Positions 22,796-33,717 of a stretch of 64,000 nt of DNA are shown one piece after another. The stretch is from Rotaria sordida (taxonomy: Eukaryota > Rotifera > Eurotatoria > Philodinida > Philodinidae): assembly GCA_905250125.1 (NCBI GenBank), contig CAJNOL010001189.1, positions 1,488 to 65,487 of the forward strand. The letters run 5' to 3'. The stretch's first letter is position 1. The number at the start of each line of letters is the position of its first letter. Both the position numbers and the translations under genes were made by a program. The notes beneath the pieces were generated by a model. That model had not been told where the DNA came from. It made no database searches and saw nothing but the letters and a program-made list of their open reading frames with translations.

Positions 22796-24723
22796 TTTAT
22801 AATAGAATGTACTAATCAAGAACCAATTAATAGATATAAGCATCCATCTTGTTTAATTTAGTCCTAAACTTTTCGGTTTTGTACACTATTTTTACTATGA
22901 ACAATACAAAAAGTTTAAATGAATTTGTCTTCTTTTCTCATTTCTTATTTTTTCATTATTTGCTCCTAACGACTCTTGCAAAACTTCTTGGACAAATACA
23001 AATGTGTTCATTTCTCATCGACTAAAATATATTTACGAAAGATCGAAAATACCGATCTAGAATTCATGTCAAAAGCTCTTGTTATCTGTATATATTCAAG
23101 AATGTTCTATCGCAACTCATTTTTCAAGTAATGAACACTTTTTTAAGTACAGAAAAATGCAAAGCGGAAAAGGAAAACGGCCACTGCAAAGTTACTATGC
23201 CATTAGAATTTCATGATCTTCTTCAGTTTATTTGACGCAATTTCGCTTATTGTTTTTCGCTATTAGATCATTCCATTCACTGTGAAGAAACTGTCGCAAA
23301 AATATTGCTGTTTTCTTGAGGTAACACTTGAAAAATCGGTGTCTGTGGTCTTAGCATCTTTTAGTTGCTATTTGTTTTTTTTTGTGCGATNNNNNNNNNN
23401 NNNNNNNNNNNNNNNNNNNNNNNNNNNNNNNNNNNNNNNNNNNNNNNNNNNNNNNNNNNNNNNNNNNNNNNNNNNNNNNNNNNNNNNNNNAATCGAATAT
23501 ACCCCAAATGTACTCCATTTAGACCTTCATAAACCCCATTTGTAAAACAAGAAATGGCAGCCCTGGTAGTCGTCAATATAGACGTTACTGCGACGCTTTT
23601 TTGAACGTATATTAGCAATTTGAAAAAAGAAAGACTTCAATTGGCTGAATTCAATATGTTACTTGCAAGGAAATTTCAACTTAGAATAATCTTTGATCGA
23701 TTCACATATGTCTTTTCTAGAAGTTAGATTATCTTGACTATTTGATAACGGCAAAGTAATGCTTAAAAATAGATATTAATGATATGTTTCAATTGAAATT
23801 AGAAAAGTTCTTTTTACATCAATACTGCTGACAACAACTATGTTATGAGTCATTTTACTGTTGGCCTCCAGTCAACATTTTTCATAATTCTTTTTGTTTC
23901 TTTTTCTACTATCTCTCAACAGAACTTGTAAATAAGTATGCACGAAAACATATATTAATAGCATTTTTGCGTTTTATACTCTTCAGTTAAAATAACAGTA
24001 AAAGCACGTGAGTACGGTTATAGACTTTTTATAATCGCTAGAACAATAAGAATTGAAATTTATTTTACTTTAAATTCAATAACATTCGAGTAGAAGTCGT
24101 TTTTAATCTTATTGTAGCATTGGATTTATCTATAAGTATATATCTCAACGATTAAGAAGCATTATGCAAGAATAATTGTAGATTGCGAATTTCAGTATTT
24201 TCCGTATATTATATCAAAATGCAATATAATCTTGTGATAAATATCTTTCGGCAAGTATAAGTATAATAAGCATGAAGAGAGCGATGGATTGAGGAATATA
24301 TAATCGAAGATATTTCATGAGCGGAAAATAAGAGTATATTTGTATTTGTATTCTACCATCAAAGACAACTATGCAAGCCTCTATTTTCTCGAAAGAGGAG
24401 AAGAATCAATCTGACACACAAAAGCTTCTCATTCTTATGAATTTCATTTTAAATGACAAACTACTTATGCCAACACTAAACTAAACCAAGTGAACAATAA
24501 TCATGTGTGTTTTATAAGCGATCTGCATCTGCTTTATTAAAGTGGAGACATTTAAAACTGAATCTTCGAACTTCATACAAAATTCTACAGAGACAAGACT
24601 TCTAATGATTTATATACGATGTCATACTAGATTCATTAGTTTTTTTTCTACCTAAAACGGATGGTGACTCTGATTCTATATTTCAAAAGAAGTTCTTGGT
24701 ATCTATTATTCTTCGGCGAGATC
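22796..24723. other. Noncoding stretch containing an assembly gap
   Basis: A run of 100 N occupies 23391-23490, a standard scaffold-gap length. No exon can be supported on either side. Apparent frames across the gap are artefacts of translating N. Confidence 0.7.
23391..23490. other. Assembly gap (100 N)
   Basis: Exactly one hundred N. True gap size is unknown, so distances across it should not be trusted. Confidence 0.99.
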
Positions 24724-24795
24724 ATGAATAGAACACGAAAAACAATGACATTGTTGACCATAATCACTTTCTATTTTTTAGTCACAAGCAATGAA
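24724..24795 (+). CDS. Possible signal-peptide exon of the GH39 locus
   Basis: MNRTRKTMTLLTIITFYFLV then TSNE is a short basic start plus hydrophobic core, like a secretion signal. It is followed at once by a GTACGA donor, and the next recognisable GH39 coding begins about 300 bp downstream. The splice acceptor that would join them in frame was not found, so the assignment is tentative. Confidence 0.3.
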
Positions 24796-25097
24796 GTACG
24801 AATTTCATATTCCTTTTTCAATTTTATTATTAAAAGCTATGTTTGTTTTTGCACGAATCAATTGCTTGCCATTAGAGAAATGAAAATCGAAAATAAATGG
24901 TAGTATAGCAAAGCTCGTATCACTGAGGAAAAAAAGAGGCATTATAAAAAAAATCTTTTACTTAAAAAGTACGTAGCGGTTGTTTCTTATTCGATTTCTC
25001 ATTAGATTCTATGATAAAATATTTTCGCTATTAGCAACTCGAGTAAAACAATAAGATTTGTGAATTTAGGTAAACAACAAGAATTAAAAAAATCACA

Positions 25098-27905
25098 ATG
25101 TCGTTGGCAAGTACTATTGAAATTAACTGTAAGAACTCTATTGGTGAATTGAGACATATTTGGACATCAATTGGTTTTGATGAAATTAATTGGTCTTATA
25201 CCGAAAGAGGAAAATACTTACTCAAAACACTGAAAGGTAAGAAAGCATCATGATCCACCATAATATAATTATACTTCATGCAAATAAGTTTTGCAACTCG
25301 CACTTTTTCAAATATAGAGTGAGCAAGATTAAAGTGATGTAGCGAGTTCTAAATTCTTATCAGTAACCTATTCAAGCATAATGTATCTATCGTCGTAAAA
25401 CAAATTATATTTTCTTGCCTAATATATATAATCCTGTTAGATATTTGTAATTTAAATAAAAAAAAAGACTTTCCGCTCGCTGTTTGTAAGATATCAAGAC
25501 ATTCGAGATATGGCATTCAATGTTTATTTGTTAATTTTGTAAAAGGACTTCTAAGAAAGTTAATATTACTTAAGATAACTATATCCTTACCTTTTTTGAG
25601 ATATTGTTTTGCTTTTTGTTCACTCTATAAACCTGTAGTTGACTGCTTGAATGTATTAAATTATTTATCACATATTTAGACGAAATTATGGAAAAACCTT
25701 ATTATGTTCGAAATCATAACATATTTACAAGTGGTAATATGCTTTGTTATCCAGCTGGTGGATCAACTAATATTTATATGGAAGATGAAGATGGAAATGC
25801 AATTTATAATTTTGAAATCATCGACAAAATCTATGATAATTATATTGAACATAATCTTATACCAATAATTGAATTAGATTTTATGCCTTTGGATTTAGTA
25901 ACAGATTCAAAAGATTTACCATCTGATTGGAAAATGGGTCGAGATGTAGGACAAGAATTATATGAACAAAATAAATGGAAATTACCACCTAAAGATTATA
26001 AAAAATGGTGACAATTAATTGAAATATTTACTAATCATCTTTACGAACGATATGGTGAACGCGTACAAAATTGGTATTTTGAAATATGGAATGAACCAAA
26101 TTTAACAAATTATTGGTTAGGATCTATTGAAGATTACTTTAAACTATATGATTATTCTGTTGAAGCAATTAAACATGTAAATAAATCTTTTAAGATTGGC
26201 GGACCAGCTACATCTGATGTTGGAATGGGATTTTTAAGACAATTTTTAAAACATGTAACATCTGGCAAAAATTATGTAACAAATGAAATTGGAACACGAA
26301 TTGATTTTATATCATTTCATACAAAAGGTAAATTTTATATTGATACATGTGTTTTTTAAAAATTTAGATTAGTTTACATAGAAGATTTATTTGAAAACAT
26401 CAATCTTTTTCTTCTTGAAAGCTGCTTTGCAAAATATGCTTCAAGTTAATATAACTGATCTATTGAATTTCTCTAATTGGATTTATCAGAGAAAGAAACT
26501 TTCTATAGGAAAAGCTACATTTTCAATATGGTAAAGTTTATCAAGCAGCGCAGTAATCGATGTTGGAGCTGCTGAAATATTTCGATATTTTATCTGCAAA
26601 AATTGTTTAGTTCTATGAAATTTTGACATGAAAAAGGAAGAAAATGATAGTAGAGAATATGATAATAAAAAGTGAGACAAGAGTATTGTTAAAAATAGAT
26701 CTTGAATATTGACTAGATCGATCGTTGTACATCTCTATTTCTGTTAAATTTCTTCATCTGAATATTGCAAATTCTCATGTAAAAATTCGCAAAGAAAATC
26801 TTCGCTGATGAATATTTACAAAATCCTGCTATCTATACCATACGATTCTATATTGTTACTATTGTCTGATCAATTTTTTTTTTCGATGAGTTGCAATTAA
26901 AAATTAGTTTGAATTTAATTTCTTTCGACAAAGAATACTCGAATAAGATTGTTTAAAAAAACAGGTTTTTGTCAAATGCTTTGAACTACAAAAATTCTTA
27001 GGAATTGATATGTTTACACAGAGTATTTGATTTTGAATTCTTAGTTATAGAATAAGTCTTATTTTCATTTATATAAAAGGTGCCGATTATATTCCTCGAA
27101 GATGTTATGGTCATAAAGTTAGTTATCAATCACCGAATCTTTCAAAGATTCTCAATGATATTCATAATAACTTAATGATTTGTAATGAATTCGAACAATT
27201 GAACAATTTACCAATCTTTATTGATGAATGTGATCCTGCTGTTGGTACAATTTATGGTGTTTATGATAATCCGAATTATATCATATGTAATACAGAATAT
27301 TATCCTTGTATTGTTGCATCGATGATCTATCATATATTATCTTTATCTAATCGAATTCAATTAATAACACATTGGTCATTTTATATGGAAGGAAAACGAT
27401 TATTTGAAGGTAATCGTACACTTATGACAAATTATAATTTACATTTACCTATTTTATCTGATTTGAAATTATTTGGAAAATTAAAATATAAACAATTATT
27501 TATAGAAATGAATCAAATACAATTACCAATATTTGGTATGGCAACATGTGATGATGAAAATAAAAGTTTTCAATTACTATTATTTTATCATGTTGATGAT
27601 TGGACATCAGAAGATATTCAATCGATCAATATTACTTTTATAAATATTCCATTACAAAATGTTCTATTAAAACATTATAGAATTGATTCAAATCATAGTA
27701 ATACATATACCGAATGGATTAAGATTGGAAAACCAGATGAATTAAATGCAAATTAATTAGAGCATTTTTAAAACATAGTGAAGAAATAAAATTATTGCAT
27801 GAACCAATTGAATATAAAATTGAAAATAATCAATTAAAATTAGCTCCATTCGATTTACCAAGTCATTCTATTTCATTTATTGAATTAACAAATAATACTA
27901 TTTAA
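25098..27905 (+). pseudogene. GH39 glycosidase (beta-xylosidase / alpha-L-iduronidase type), decayed
   Basis: Three exons: 25098-25236, 25680-26327 and 27080-27905, all with phase-1 GT-AG junctions that restore the frame. Exon 1 carries the N-terminal IGELRHIWTSIGF, as in iduronidases. Exon 2 has the barrel and the acid/base motif WYFEIWNEPNL (Glu after Asn). Exon 3 has the candidate nucleophile in LPIFIDECDP and a C-terminal end near LPSHSISFIEL. The enzyme family removes sugars from glycosaminoglycans or xylan and is usually secreted or lysosomal. Three lesions are seen: TGA at 26009-26011 where Trp is expected, TAA at 27754-27756 where Gln is expected, and a 1-base deletion just after it. 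The catalytic motifs are otherwise well preserved, so the decay is recent. Confidence 0.85.
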
Positions 27906-28320
27906 ACTAATATCCTTAATTATATGTTTACAATAAAAGATTATAGATTTGAATTCAAAATCTGATTTCAGAACAATTTTTATTCAAGTAAAATAGAATG
28001 AACACCATTCACATTCATAGCCTAGTTTTGTCTCTTAAATCTTTCAATTCACAATTGATATATCACGAAGACTGTGGGCGCAAAATAGAACGTCCGAGAT
28101 ACCTTTGTGCTACTTGTGTGTAATTGATTACTTCTCATTTGCGAAAATTTATAAAATCATTTTGAATTTTCTGTTGATTATAAAATTGACAAATTTATTA
28201 GTTTTCTGTGAAACAATAAAACTTGATAGTTAACTTTTAAAGATTTGATTAGAGTGCATATAGAAAATAAATCGGTTCACGAAGGACCACACATAATAAG
28301 AAACGAAATCTGCCAAAAAT
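27906..28320. other. Noncoding spacer
   Basis: AT-rich sequence between the GH39 and METTL9-like pseudogenes; no feature identified. Confidence 0.4.
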
Positions 28321-28369
28321 GGGAGTGTGGATATGGATCTCATTGAAGAGAAACTCCACATCTATGTGT
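28321..28369. repeat. Decayed telomere-family hairpin (loop on the minus strand)
   Basis: GGGAGTGTGGATATGGATC, then CATTGAAGAGAAA and CTCCACATCTATGTG. The loop is the inverse of the TCTTCTCTTCA motif, so this copy is in the opposite orientation to most. Confidence 0.55.
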
Positions 28370-28641
28370 TTCATTATTTGATCAAGAATATCAAACATAG
28401 ATGAACTAGTTAAAGCTTGACTGACAAAAAACAGATGTCAGCAAGAAATAGAAATACTAATTCACTTTTAAATTTATCCTTATCATCATATAATTGAACT
28501 TCTATTTTTATTATAATATTCTTTCTATGGTTTATTTTTTTTCTGGATGACAAACAATAATGAATGTTATTCTTATTGTTAACAATCTTCATATTTATCT
28601 GTTTGTTCGGTTTGGACAAAAGTTGTATTATTATCGCAAGT

Positions 28642-29290
28642 AGAAAATGATCAACGGTTAGAAGATATCAATCAACGTACATGTTATCGTTTAACACGTA
28701 ATGATCTATTACGTGATGAATATCAAGAAGTTTTTCAAGAATTTCATGACGATGAAGAAACAATGAAATTTATTGAACAAAGTCAAGAAAAATTTTATAA
28801 TATTCCTGTACAGTAAGACGAATATACGTTTGAAATAGAAAGATATCACATATAAAAGACAAATCTTCTAACTTCAATTTTAACGTATTTATATTACCTT
28901 TTTTTTTTTTAAATTCAATTTTAGCCAATGGTTTAATTGGTCGTGGTGTTATGTTTGTTTATTCAATTGCACAGTTTAAAACATTACTTGATATAGATTA
29001 TAATGAACAATATCCATTGATAGCACTTCTTCATATTGGTGCTGGTGATGGTTCTATAACAGAATGAATGGCTGGCCTATCCAAAAAAGTATATGCTACA
29101 AATATATTATCAATAATACAATGACGTCTATCAAATTATGGTTATACAGTACTTGATATAGATCAATGGGGAGATTTAAAATTTGATGTAATAATATGTT
29201 GAAATGTTCTTGATCTTTGCGAAAAACATTTGATTTTATTTTAAAAAAATTCGTCAACATTTAAATCCTAATAATGATCGTACCATATTT
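28642..29290 (+). pseudogene. METTL9-like methyltransferase relic
   Basis: Two coding-like blocks. The first (about 28642-28815) reads VENDQRLEDINQRTCYRLTR and ends near a GTAAGA. The second (about 28924-29270) reads NGLIGRGVMFVYSIAQFKTL, then LLHIGAGDGSITE (SAM-binding motif I), KVYATN, LSNYGYTVLDIDQWGDLKF and DVIIC*NVLDLC. That order is diagnostic of METTL9/DREV, a protein-histidine N-methyltransferase. At least three in-frame TGA codons (near 29065, 29123 and 29200) and a later frame loss make it non-functional. The N-terminal part is missing and the splice junction between the blocks is not in frame. Confidence 0.7.
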
Positions 29291-29987
29291 ATGTGAAGAT
29301 GATATGGAACGAATTTATTATTTTCTTTCGAATTATATTTTTGTATTAGAAGTTGTTTAAATGTTTTGTTTTTTTTAACTTGTTTTAAATATTTTATATT
29401 TATGTTTATCAGGATTAATGAATCCTTTATTTTGGTTATATATGTAATCGAATTCTCTCTTGTTTTGTTTTTAAAGATACAAATAAACATCTATTTAATC
29501 ATATGAAATTAAATTAAAAGATTTTTATTTCGAAAACGATTCAAATTTATTTTCATGATTAGCTAAAGTCATACAGATGTTTATTTTTGAATATAGCAGA
29601 AGATTAAATATGAAATTTAACTCAAACAAAATTTCAAAATCATCATGATTAAAATTATGTGAAACGAGTAAGAATGTAATTAAAAAATATATTAAAAATA
29701 AAATATAATGAACAGTTCTAAAAAATAATGAGAGCAAAGCAAGATTAGAAATATGTATAACAGATCGTTTCTGATGCTTTCGACTTTCTACGAATGATGC
29801 AAGAGAAAATGGTTAATCCATATTTTTTCGATCTAGCATTAGCAACTTTGTAAGATGATAGAAAAAAAAGGTTAATAACAACGTATTTTTTATATTTTCC
29901 TATAACGTTAAGCCTCTAGCTAAAACCGAGACAAGCCATTATAAAGAGCACAAAATGAGGGCTCGCTGTATTTTCTAAGACCTTCCT
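29291..29987. other. Noncoding AT-rich stretch
   Basis: Minus-strand frames at 29254-29490 and 29525-29737 are Asn/Lys/Ile-rich random-type translations. No structure supported. Confidence 0.45.
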
Positions 29988-30574
29988 TTAACCCTTTCGT
30001 TACATAATTTTTTTTCCTGCATTGAAACTCAGTAAATTATTATATCAGCCGTTTTTAGAGATAGGAACCAGCGATGAATTGAGAGGTAGACGATGAAGCG
30101 ATCGACCCCGCCTTTTCCGAAACCCTCAGTTCACCACTAATAGGGACATATGTAAAAAGTAACTCATGTGTTCTCGCATGTGATTTATGGAATGTAAGTT
30201 ATATTGAACCTTATTCTACTTGAACGAAAATTTTAACCGCTGACATTTATTAGTTGTAAAACTAATAGAATGCTTTCATGAAATAACAAAAAACAATTTT
30301 TATGTTGTTTTACACAAAAAGAAATACCACAAAAATTGCATTTTATGAAATACCACAAAAAATTGCATAGAAATACCACAAAAAGTTGCACAGAAATACC
30401 ACAAAAAATTGCATTTTATGCAGTGCTTGTGACACAGATACTCCGAAAATTTCCTATAATACTCTTTTTGATTTGCTTTCAAGAGATTGTATATTAATTT
30501 CTATGAATTATCCCATAAAAAAATAATTAAAAACAGGTGTAGCTTTTTTTATACTATGATAACGAAAGGGTTAA
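29988..30574. mobile_element. piggyBac-type MITE, 579 bp, TTAA target duplication
   Basis: Inverted ends CCCTTTCGTTA (29992) and TAACGAAAGGG (ending 30570) are flanked directly by TTAA on both sides (29988-29991 and 30571-30574), the hallmark of piggyBac-superfamily insertion. No transposase frame is present, so it is non-autonomous. It contains the short tandem array at 30321-30420. Confidence 0.82.
30321..30420. repeat. Internal 23-26 bp tandem repeat of the piggyBac-type MITE
   Basis: Four copies of GAAATACCACAAAAANTTGC starting at 30321, 30347, 30370 and 30393. Confidence 0.85.
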
Positions 30575-31327
30575 AAACTTAAAAACATCACAAAAACAGA
30601 AAAAAGACGTTTCTTAGTCAAATTTTTCATAAATTACGTTCTTTTAATATTTTTTGTGATACTTGTAAGTTTTTCATAGAAAGTTGTAGATTTTGTTGAG
30701 AATTTTGTGTTCTTTAAAATGGCATTGAAAAAGAACTAGTTTCGACCAAGTCTTCTGAAATCTGAAAACTAGCGTGTTGAATCTTTTAGAAGCTTTACTA
30801 TCATAGTTCATCTATGTGGTCTTCTTATGAACTGCACTAGACAGAAAACTTCATTGACTACTAATAAATTCACTATCTGGATTTAAACCAGATGTTTGAT
30901 AAACTTTTTCTCATCACTTTACTTAGATCAAACAAAACTCTTCTTAGTCTACACTTGTTTTTTGTTTTTGCATTCCATTTAATATTTATATCATTATCAT
31001 TATGATAATTAGTAATATGTTATAAAAGAATTTATGAGTTTATTCCATTTATGATTCATCAATGTTGTTTGTTATGGGTTGTTCAATTGTTGAAACTAAT
31101 CTCTGTTTTTCATCTGTCTTTTATTATTGGACTTCGTTAATTTATTAACATATTATGTATGACGAGAAAGTATACGAAATACATTGCATCTTATGGTACA
31201 TTCATCTTATACAACAAATGAAATTCAAAGCATAAAAAAAATGTACTAGAAAAAGAAACAATTGCGTTTTTTATTTTTTTATAATATATCGCTGCGGAAA
31301 TGCAACACTTTTTAAATGAATGTCTTG
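30575..31327. other. Noncoding stretch
   Basis: AT-rich, with no supported exon or repeat. Confidence 0.4.
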
Positions 31328-31484
31328 GGATTTACTATGAAAACGTCGAAAGAAAAAATGGCGAAGGAAAAACCGTCGAAAAATAAACGTCGAACGAAAA
31401 AAAATCGAAAAAAACAAACGTCGATCATGTAATATGTCGAAACTTCTGAGATGTCGCTATTGACCAATATTGATTATTCTTTCA

Positions 31485-31543
31485 GAATAAGCAGCCATGA
31501 TCGGTTCCCACCTTGCTTAAGGGTCTCATCAGATGGCTTTATT
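31485..31543 (-). ncRNA. Degenerate hammerhead ribozyme, copy 1
   Basis: On the minus strand: AATAAAGCCAT, then the core CTGATGAG, a stem II segment, GGGAAC (canonical CGAAAC, here changed at two positions), ACCGATC, then ATGGCTGCTTATTC. Stem I pairs GCCAT with ATGGC and, beyond an asymmetric bulge, AATAA with TTATT. The cleavage site would follow GATC. Changes in the GAAA box probably inactivate it. Copy 2 has that box intact, so the pair fixes the ancestral pattern. Confidence 0.65.
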
Positions 31544-31673
31544 CAAATTCATTATTATAAAATGACAATGAAAACTGCATTCAACCTTTAGAATAGAGGA
31601 GATTAGAGCCCGTCGGGTCCGACCCGGACTCGTCCGGATCTGAAAATTTCAAGTTAATCTAGTTCAGGTACAC

Positions 31674-32363
31674 GGTATGCATAGAAAAGGCCGAAACAAA
31701 AAATGTCAAAACAAAAAACATCGAAAAAAAAAGTCGAAATAGAAAAGGTAGAAAAAAAAATATCGAACGATGAAAATATCGAAAGAAAAAATACCGAATG
31801 TGTAAAAATGTCGAAAAAATTGTGAGTGTGAATCAAGAGAAAAGTCACACTTTTATTCATACTAGGATCCTGCAGTATATGGCTTTGCCGTGCCTCATCC
31901 TCTTTCTATCCTAAAAGTTTTACGCTCTTACTCTGTACTTTCCACGTCTGACCGGTCTAACCAAGACTGAAAAATACCAATCCTGGATCCATAGACTTTA
32001 ATAGATTCTAATGAATCTTGGTGATCAAAATGAAGTCAAGTAGTTTCATCTGACTCCATGGACAGTCACCTAGATCTCGAATCTACTTTTTCTCTCTCAA
32101 GGCTAACCCTACTTTACTCTATAACTTGTTACTTAACCGTTAGTCTACGCGACTCATATTTGCACCCCACACACATATATTTTATGTTCAAATTTTCGAC
32201 ATTTACTTTTTTCGACGTAACAATCATGCGATGTTTTCATCATTCGACATTTTTCTCCGATCTTTTTAGTTTCGATGTTTTTTTTTCGGTATTTTTATCG
32301 TTCGACCTTTTTTTTTTCGAGGTTTTTTTTGCGACGTTTTTTCTTTGGGCCTTTTCTATACCA
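31674..32363. mobile_element. Inner foldback element, 690 bp, with target-site duplication
   Basis: The ends GGTATGCATAGAAAAGGCC and GGGCCTTTTCTATACC are inverted copies, and the arms continue inward about 160 bp as (GTCGAAAAA)-type repeats. Direct repeats TTCAGGTACAC flank it exactly (31663-31673 and 32364-32374). The terminus matches the end of the outer element at 33239 (GGTATGTATTGAAAACGCC read on the minus strand), so this is the same family inserted into an older member. The internal 370 bp or so is non-repetitive and noncoding. Confidence 0.85.
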
Positions 32364-32918
32364 TTCAGGTACACTCTGTGTCTGTAAATTTCTATTGATC
32401 AGAAAAAAATATTCACTATATACAATAATTCTTGTTTTTGATTTTCTTTAATTTCTGTTTATTTTCTTCAGAAAATCGTAAATTTATTTATAAAAAAGTA
32501 GCAGAAAACAACAAAACTCTTCATGACTACAGTATCGAAATCCAATTACTATTATGAGCCTACAATTCAACCAAAGTATGATCTGGTTCTTTACTACTGT
32601 CTATAGTTTCAATATCATGAGACGAAGAATCAAATTCATCATTTTTCTTGATTTTTTTTGCTGTTGATGGAAAAATTAAATTGTCTATCTTCATCGAATA
32701 AGACTAGTTAGTCATTTTCCCATGAAGAGTTTCAAAACGTGTGATTCGTGCCCAAATTCACAAGGGATTAATCAATTGGATTCGGATCCAAAAATGTTGA
32801 TGGACCGACTTCGGGTCCAAGTCCAGAAACAGCTTAACCGGTCGGTCCGGGTTCAAAAAATCATGGATCCGACGGGTTCTAGAGAAGATACAGTACGAAA
32901 ATTGTGATGATAAATTTA

Positions 32919-32977
32919 AATAAAGCCAACTTATGAAACCCATAAGCAAGCTCGAAACCGGTCATGACTGCTTATTC
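32919..32977 (+). ncRNA. Degenerate hammerhead ribozyme, copy 2
   Basis: Plus strand: AATAAAGCCAA, then CTTATGAA (canonical CTGATGAG, with the first core G replaced by T), stem II with a CATAAG loop region, intact CGAAAC, the self-complementary ACCGGT, C, then ATGACTGCTTATTCTG. It is the inverted partner of copy 1 and shares at least 35 of the roughly 50 core-region positions. The ACCGGT stem III has no loop, as in minimal hammerheads that act as dimers. The core change should abolish or reduce cleavage. Confidence 0.65.
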
Positions 32978-33239
32978 TGATCACTCTTCACATAAACTTT
33001 GTATTAATCACACATGTCTGAACCTATCAAGTGATTCATTCTTTTTATCGTTATTTTTCATTATCAATAAACGAATTTTTCCTTTTTCTTCAATCAAATA
33101 AAGTAAATATTTTATATTTTTTATCTAACATCATTTTTCATTAATTTGACAGTTTTTTTTATTTGATCTCTTTCGTTCGTCGTTTTTTTTCGACTATTTT
33201 TCTTCGACATTTTTTCTTTAGGCGTTTTCAATACATACC

Positions 33240-33600
33240 TGCCTTGATGGTCCTCCTTAAGAACACCAGAAAAATTGATTCTCAAACGCCAATGTGAAAC
33301 TTTGCATAGAAATAGACCTTAATGAGAATAATTTATTGTGAAAATTTCAAGTCTTTTAATTTTCTGCTATCTTGAAATAAGAACATCAAATCTGTCGGTA
33401 TATATAAATGATGTAACAGATACGCTATTACTATAGTTGTATCTTAGAATAAGAATACAGCAACAAGATTTGAAATATTCAAAATACAGCAATTCTTGTT
33501 AAAATCTGTTTCTCGATGCAAAGTTTTTAGTCGAAATTTGAAAATGAGTGTTTTCGGTGTTTCTGATGAGGATAGACCGCAGCATTCTTTCGGCAACCAC
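33240..33600. other. Noncoding spacer
   Basis: No exon. A CTGATGAG occurs at 33564 but no GAAA box follows, so it is not called a hammerhead. Confidence 0.4.
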
Positions 33601-33717
33601 ATGAACTAGGAACACACACTCTTTTCAAGATATTCATAGTTCATTTGAGTCTAAAAAAAGCATGCACATAGTCTCCACTCAAAAGTGATTGATCAATTCG
33701 AGGTCTTATCTCGTTAG
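33601..33717 (+). repeat. Half copy of the 9803-10235 foldback family
   Basis: It shares CATGAACT, CTCTTTTCA, the ATTCATAG(C/T)TCATTT block, GTCTA and GTCTC with 10129-10190 in the same order. Only one arm is present. Confidence 0.6.

Larger units (their letters stand above)
31328..33239. mobile_element. Composite foldback element with hammerhead-like cores
   Basis: The outer arms (about 31328-31440 and 33160-33239) are inverted copies made of short (GTCGAAAAA)-type repeats. The left arm begins TATGAAAACGTCGAAAGAAA and the right arm carries the inverse, ending ATACATACC. Flanks TGTCTTGG and TGCCTTGA are a possible imperfect target duplication. Moving inward on both sides come a hammerhead-like core, then a GC-rich block (31607-31645; 32757-32882), then a second foldback inserted at 31674-32363. 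No transposase. It resembles FB/MULE-type foldbacks in plan. Confidence 0.75.

Noticed and set aside
22508..22843. Frames of 62-111 residues on both strands with VWVWVW or THTHTH runs
   Set aside because: These are translations of the (GTGTGG)n/(CCCACA)n hairpins, not genes.
23282..23618. Frames crossing 23391-23490
   Set aside because: The residues inside are unknown because of the N gap.
16279..29200. Possible reassignment of TGA to Trp, since several relics have TGA at Trp positions
   Set aside because: Other lesions are TAA or frameshifts, one TGA replaces a Leu-type position, and intact genes in the window end normally; ordinary pseudogene decay explains it.
33564..33600. CTGATGAG resembling a third hammerhead
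   Set aside because: No GAAA box or stem I partner follows; probably chance.
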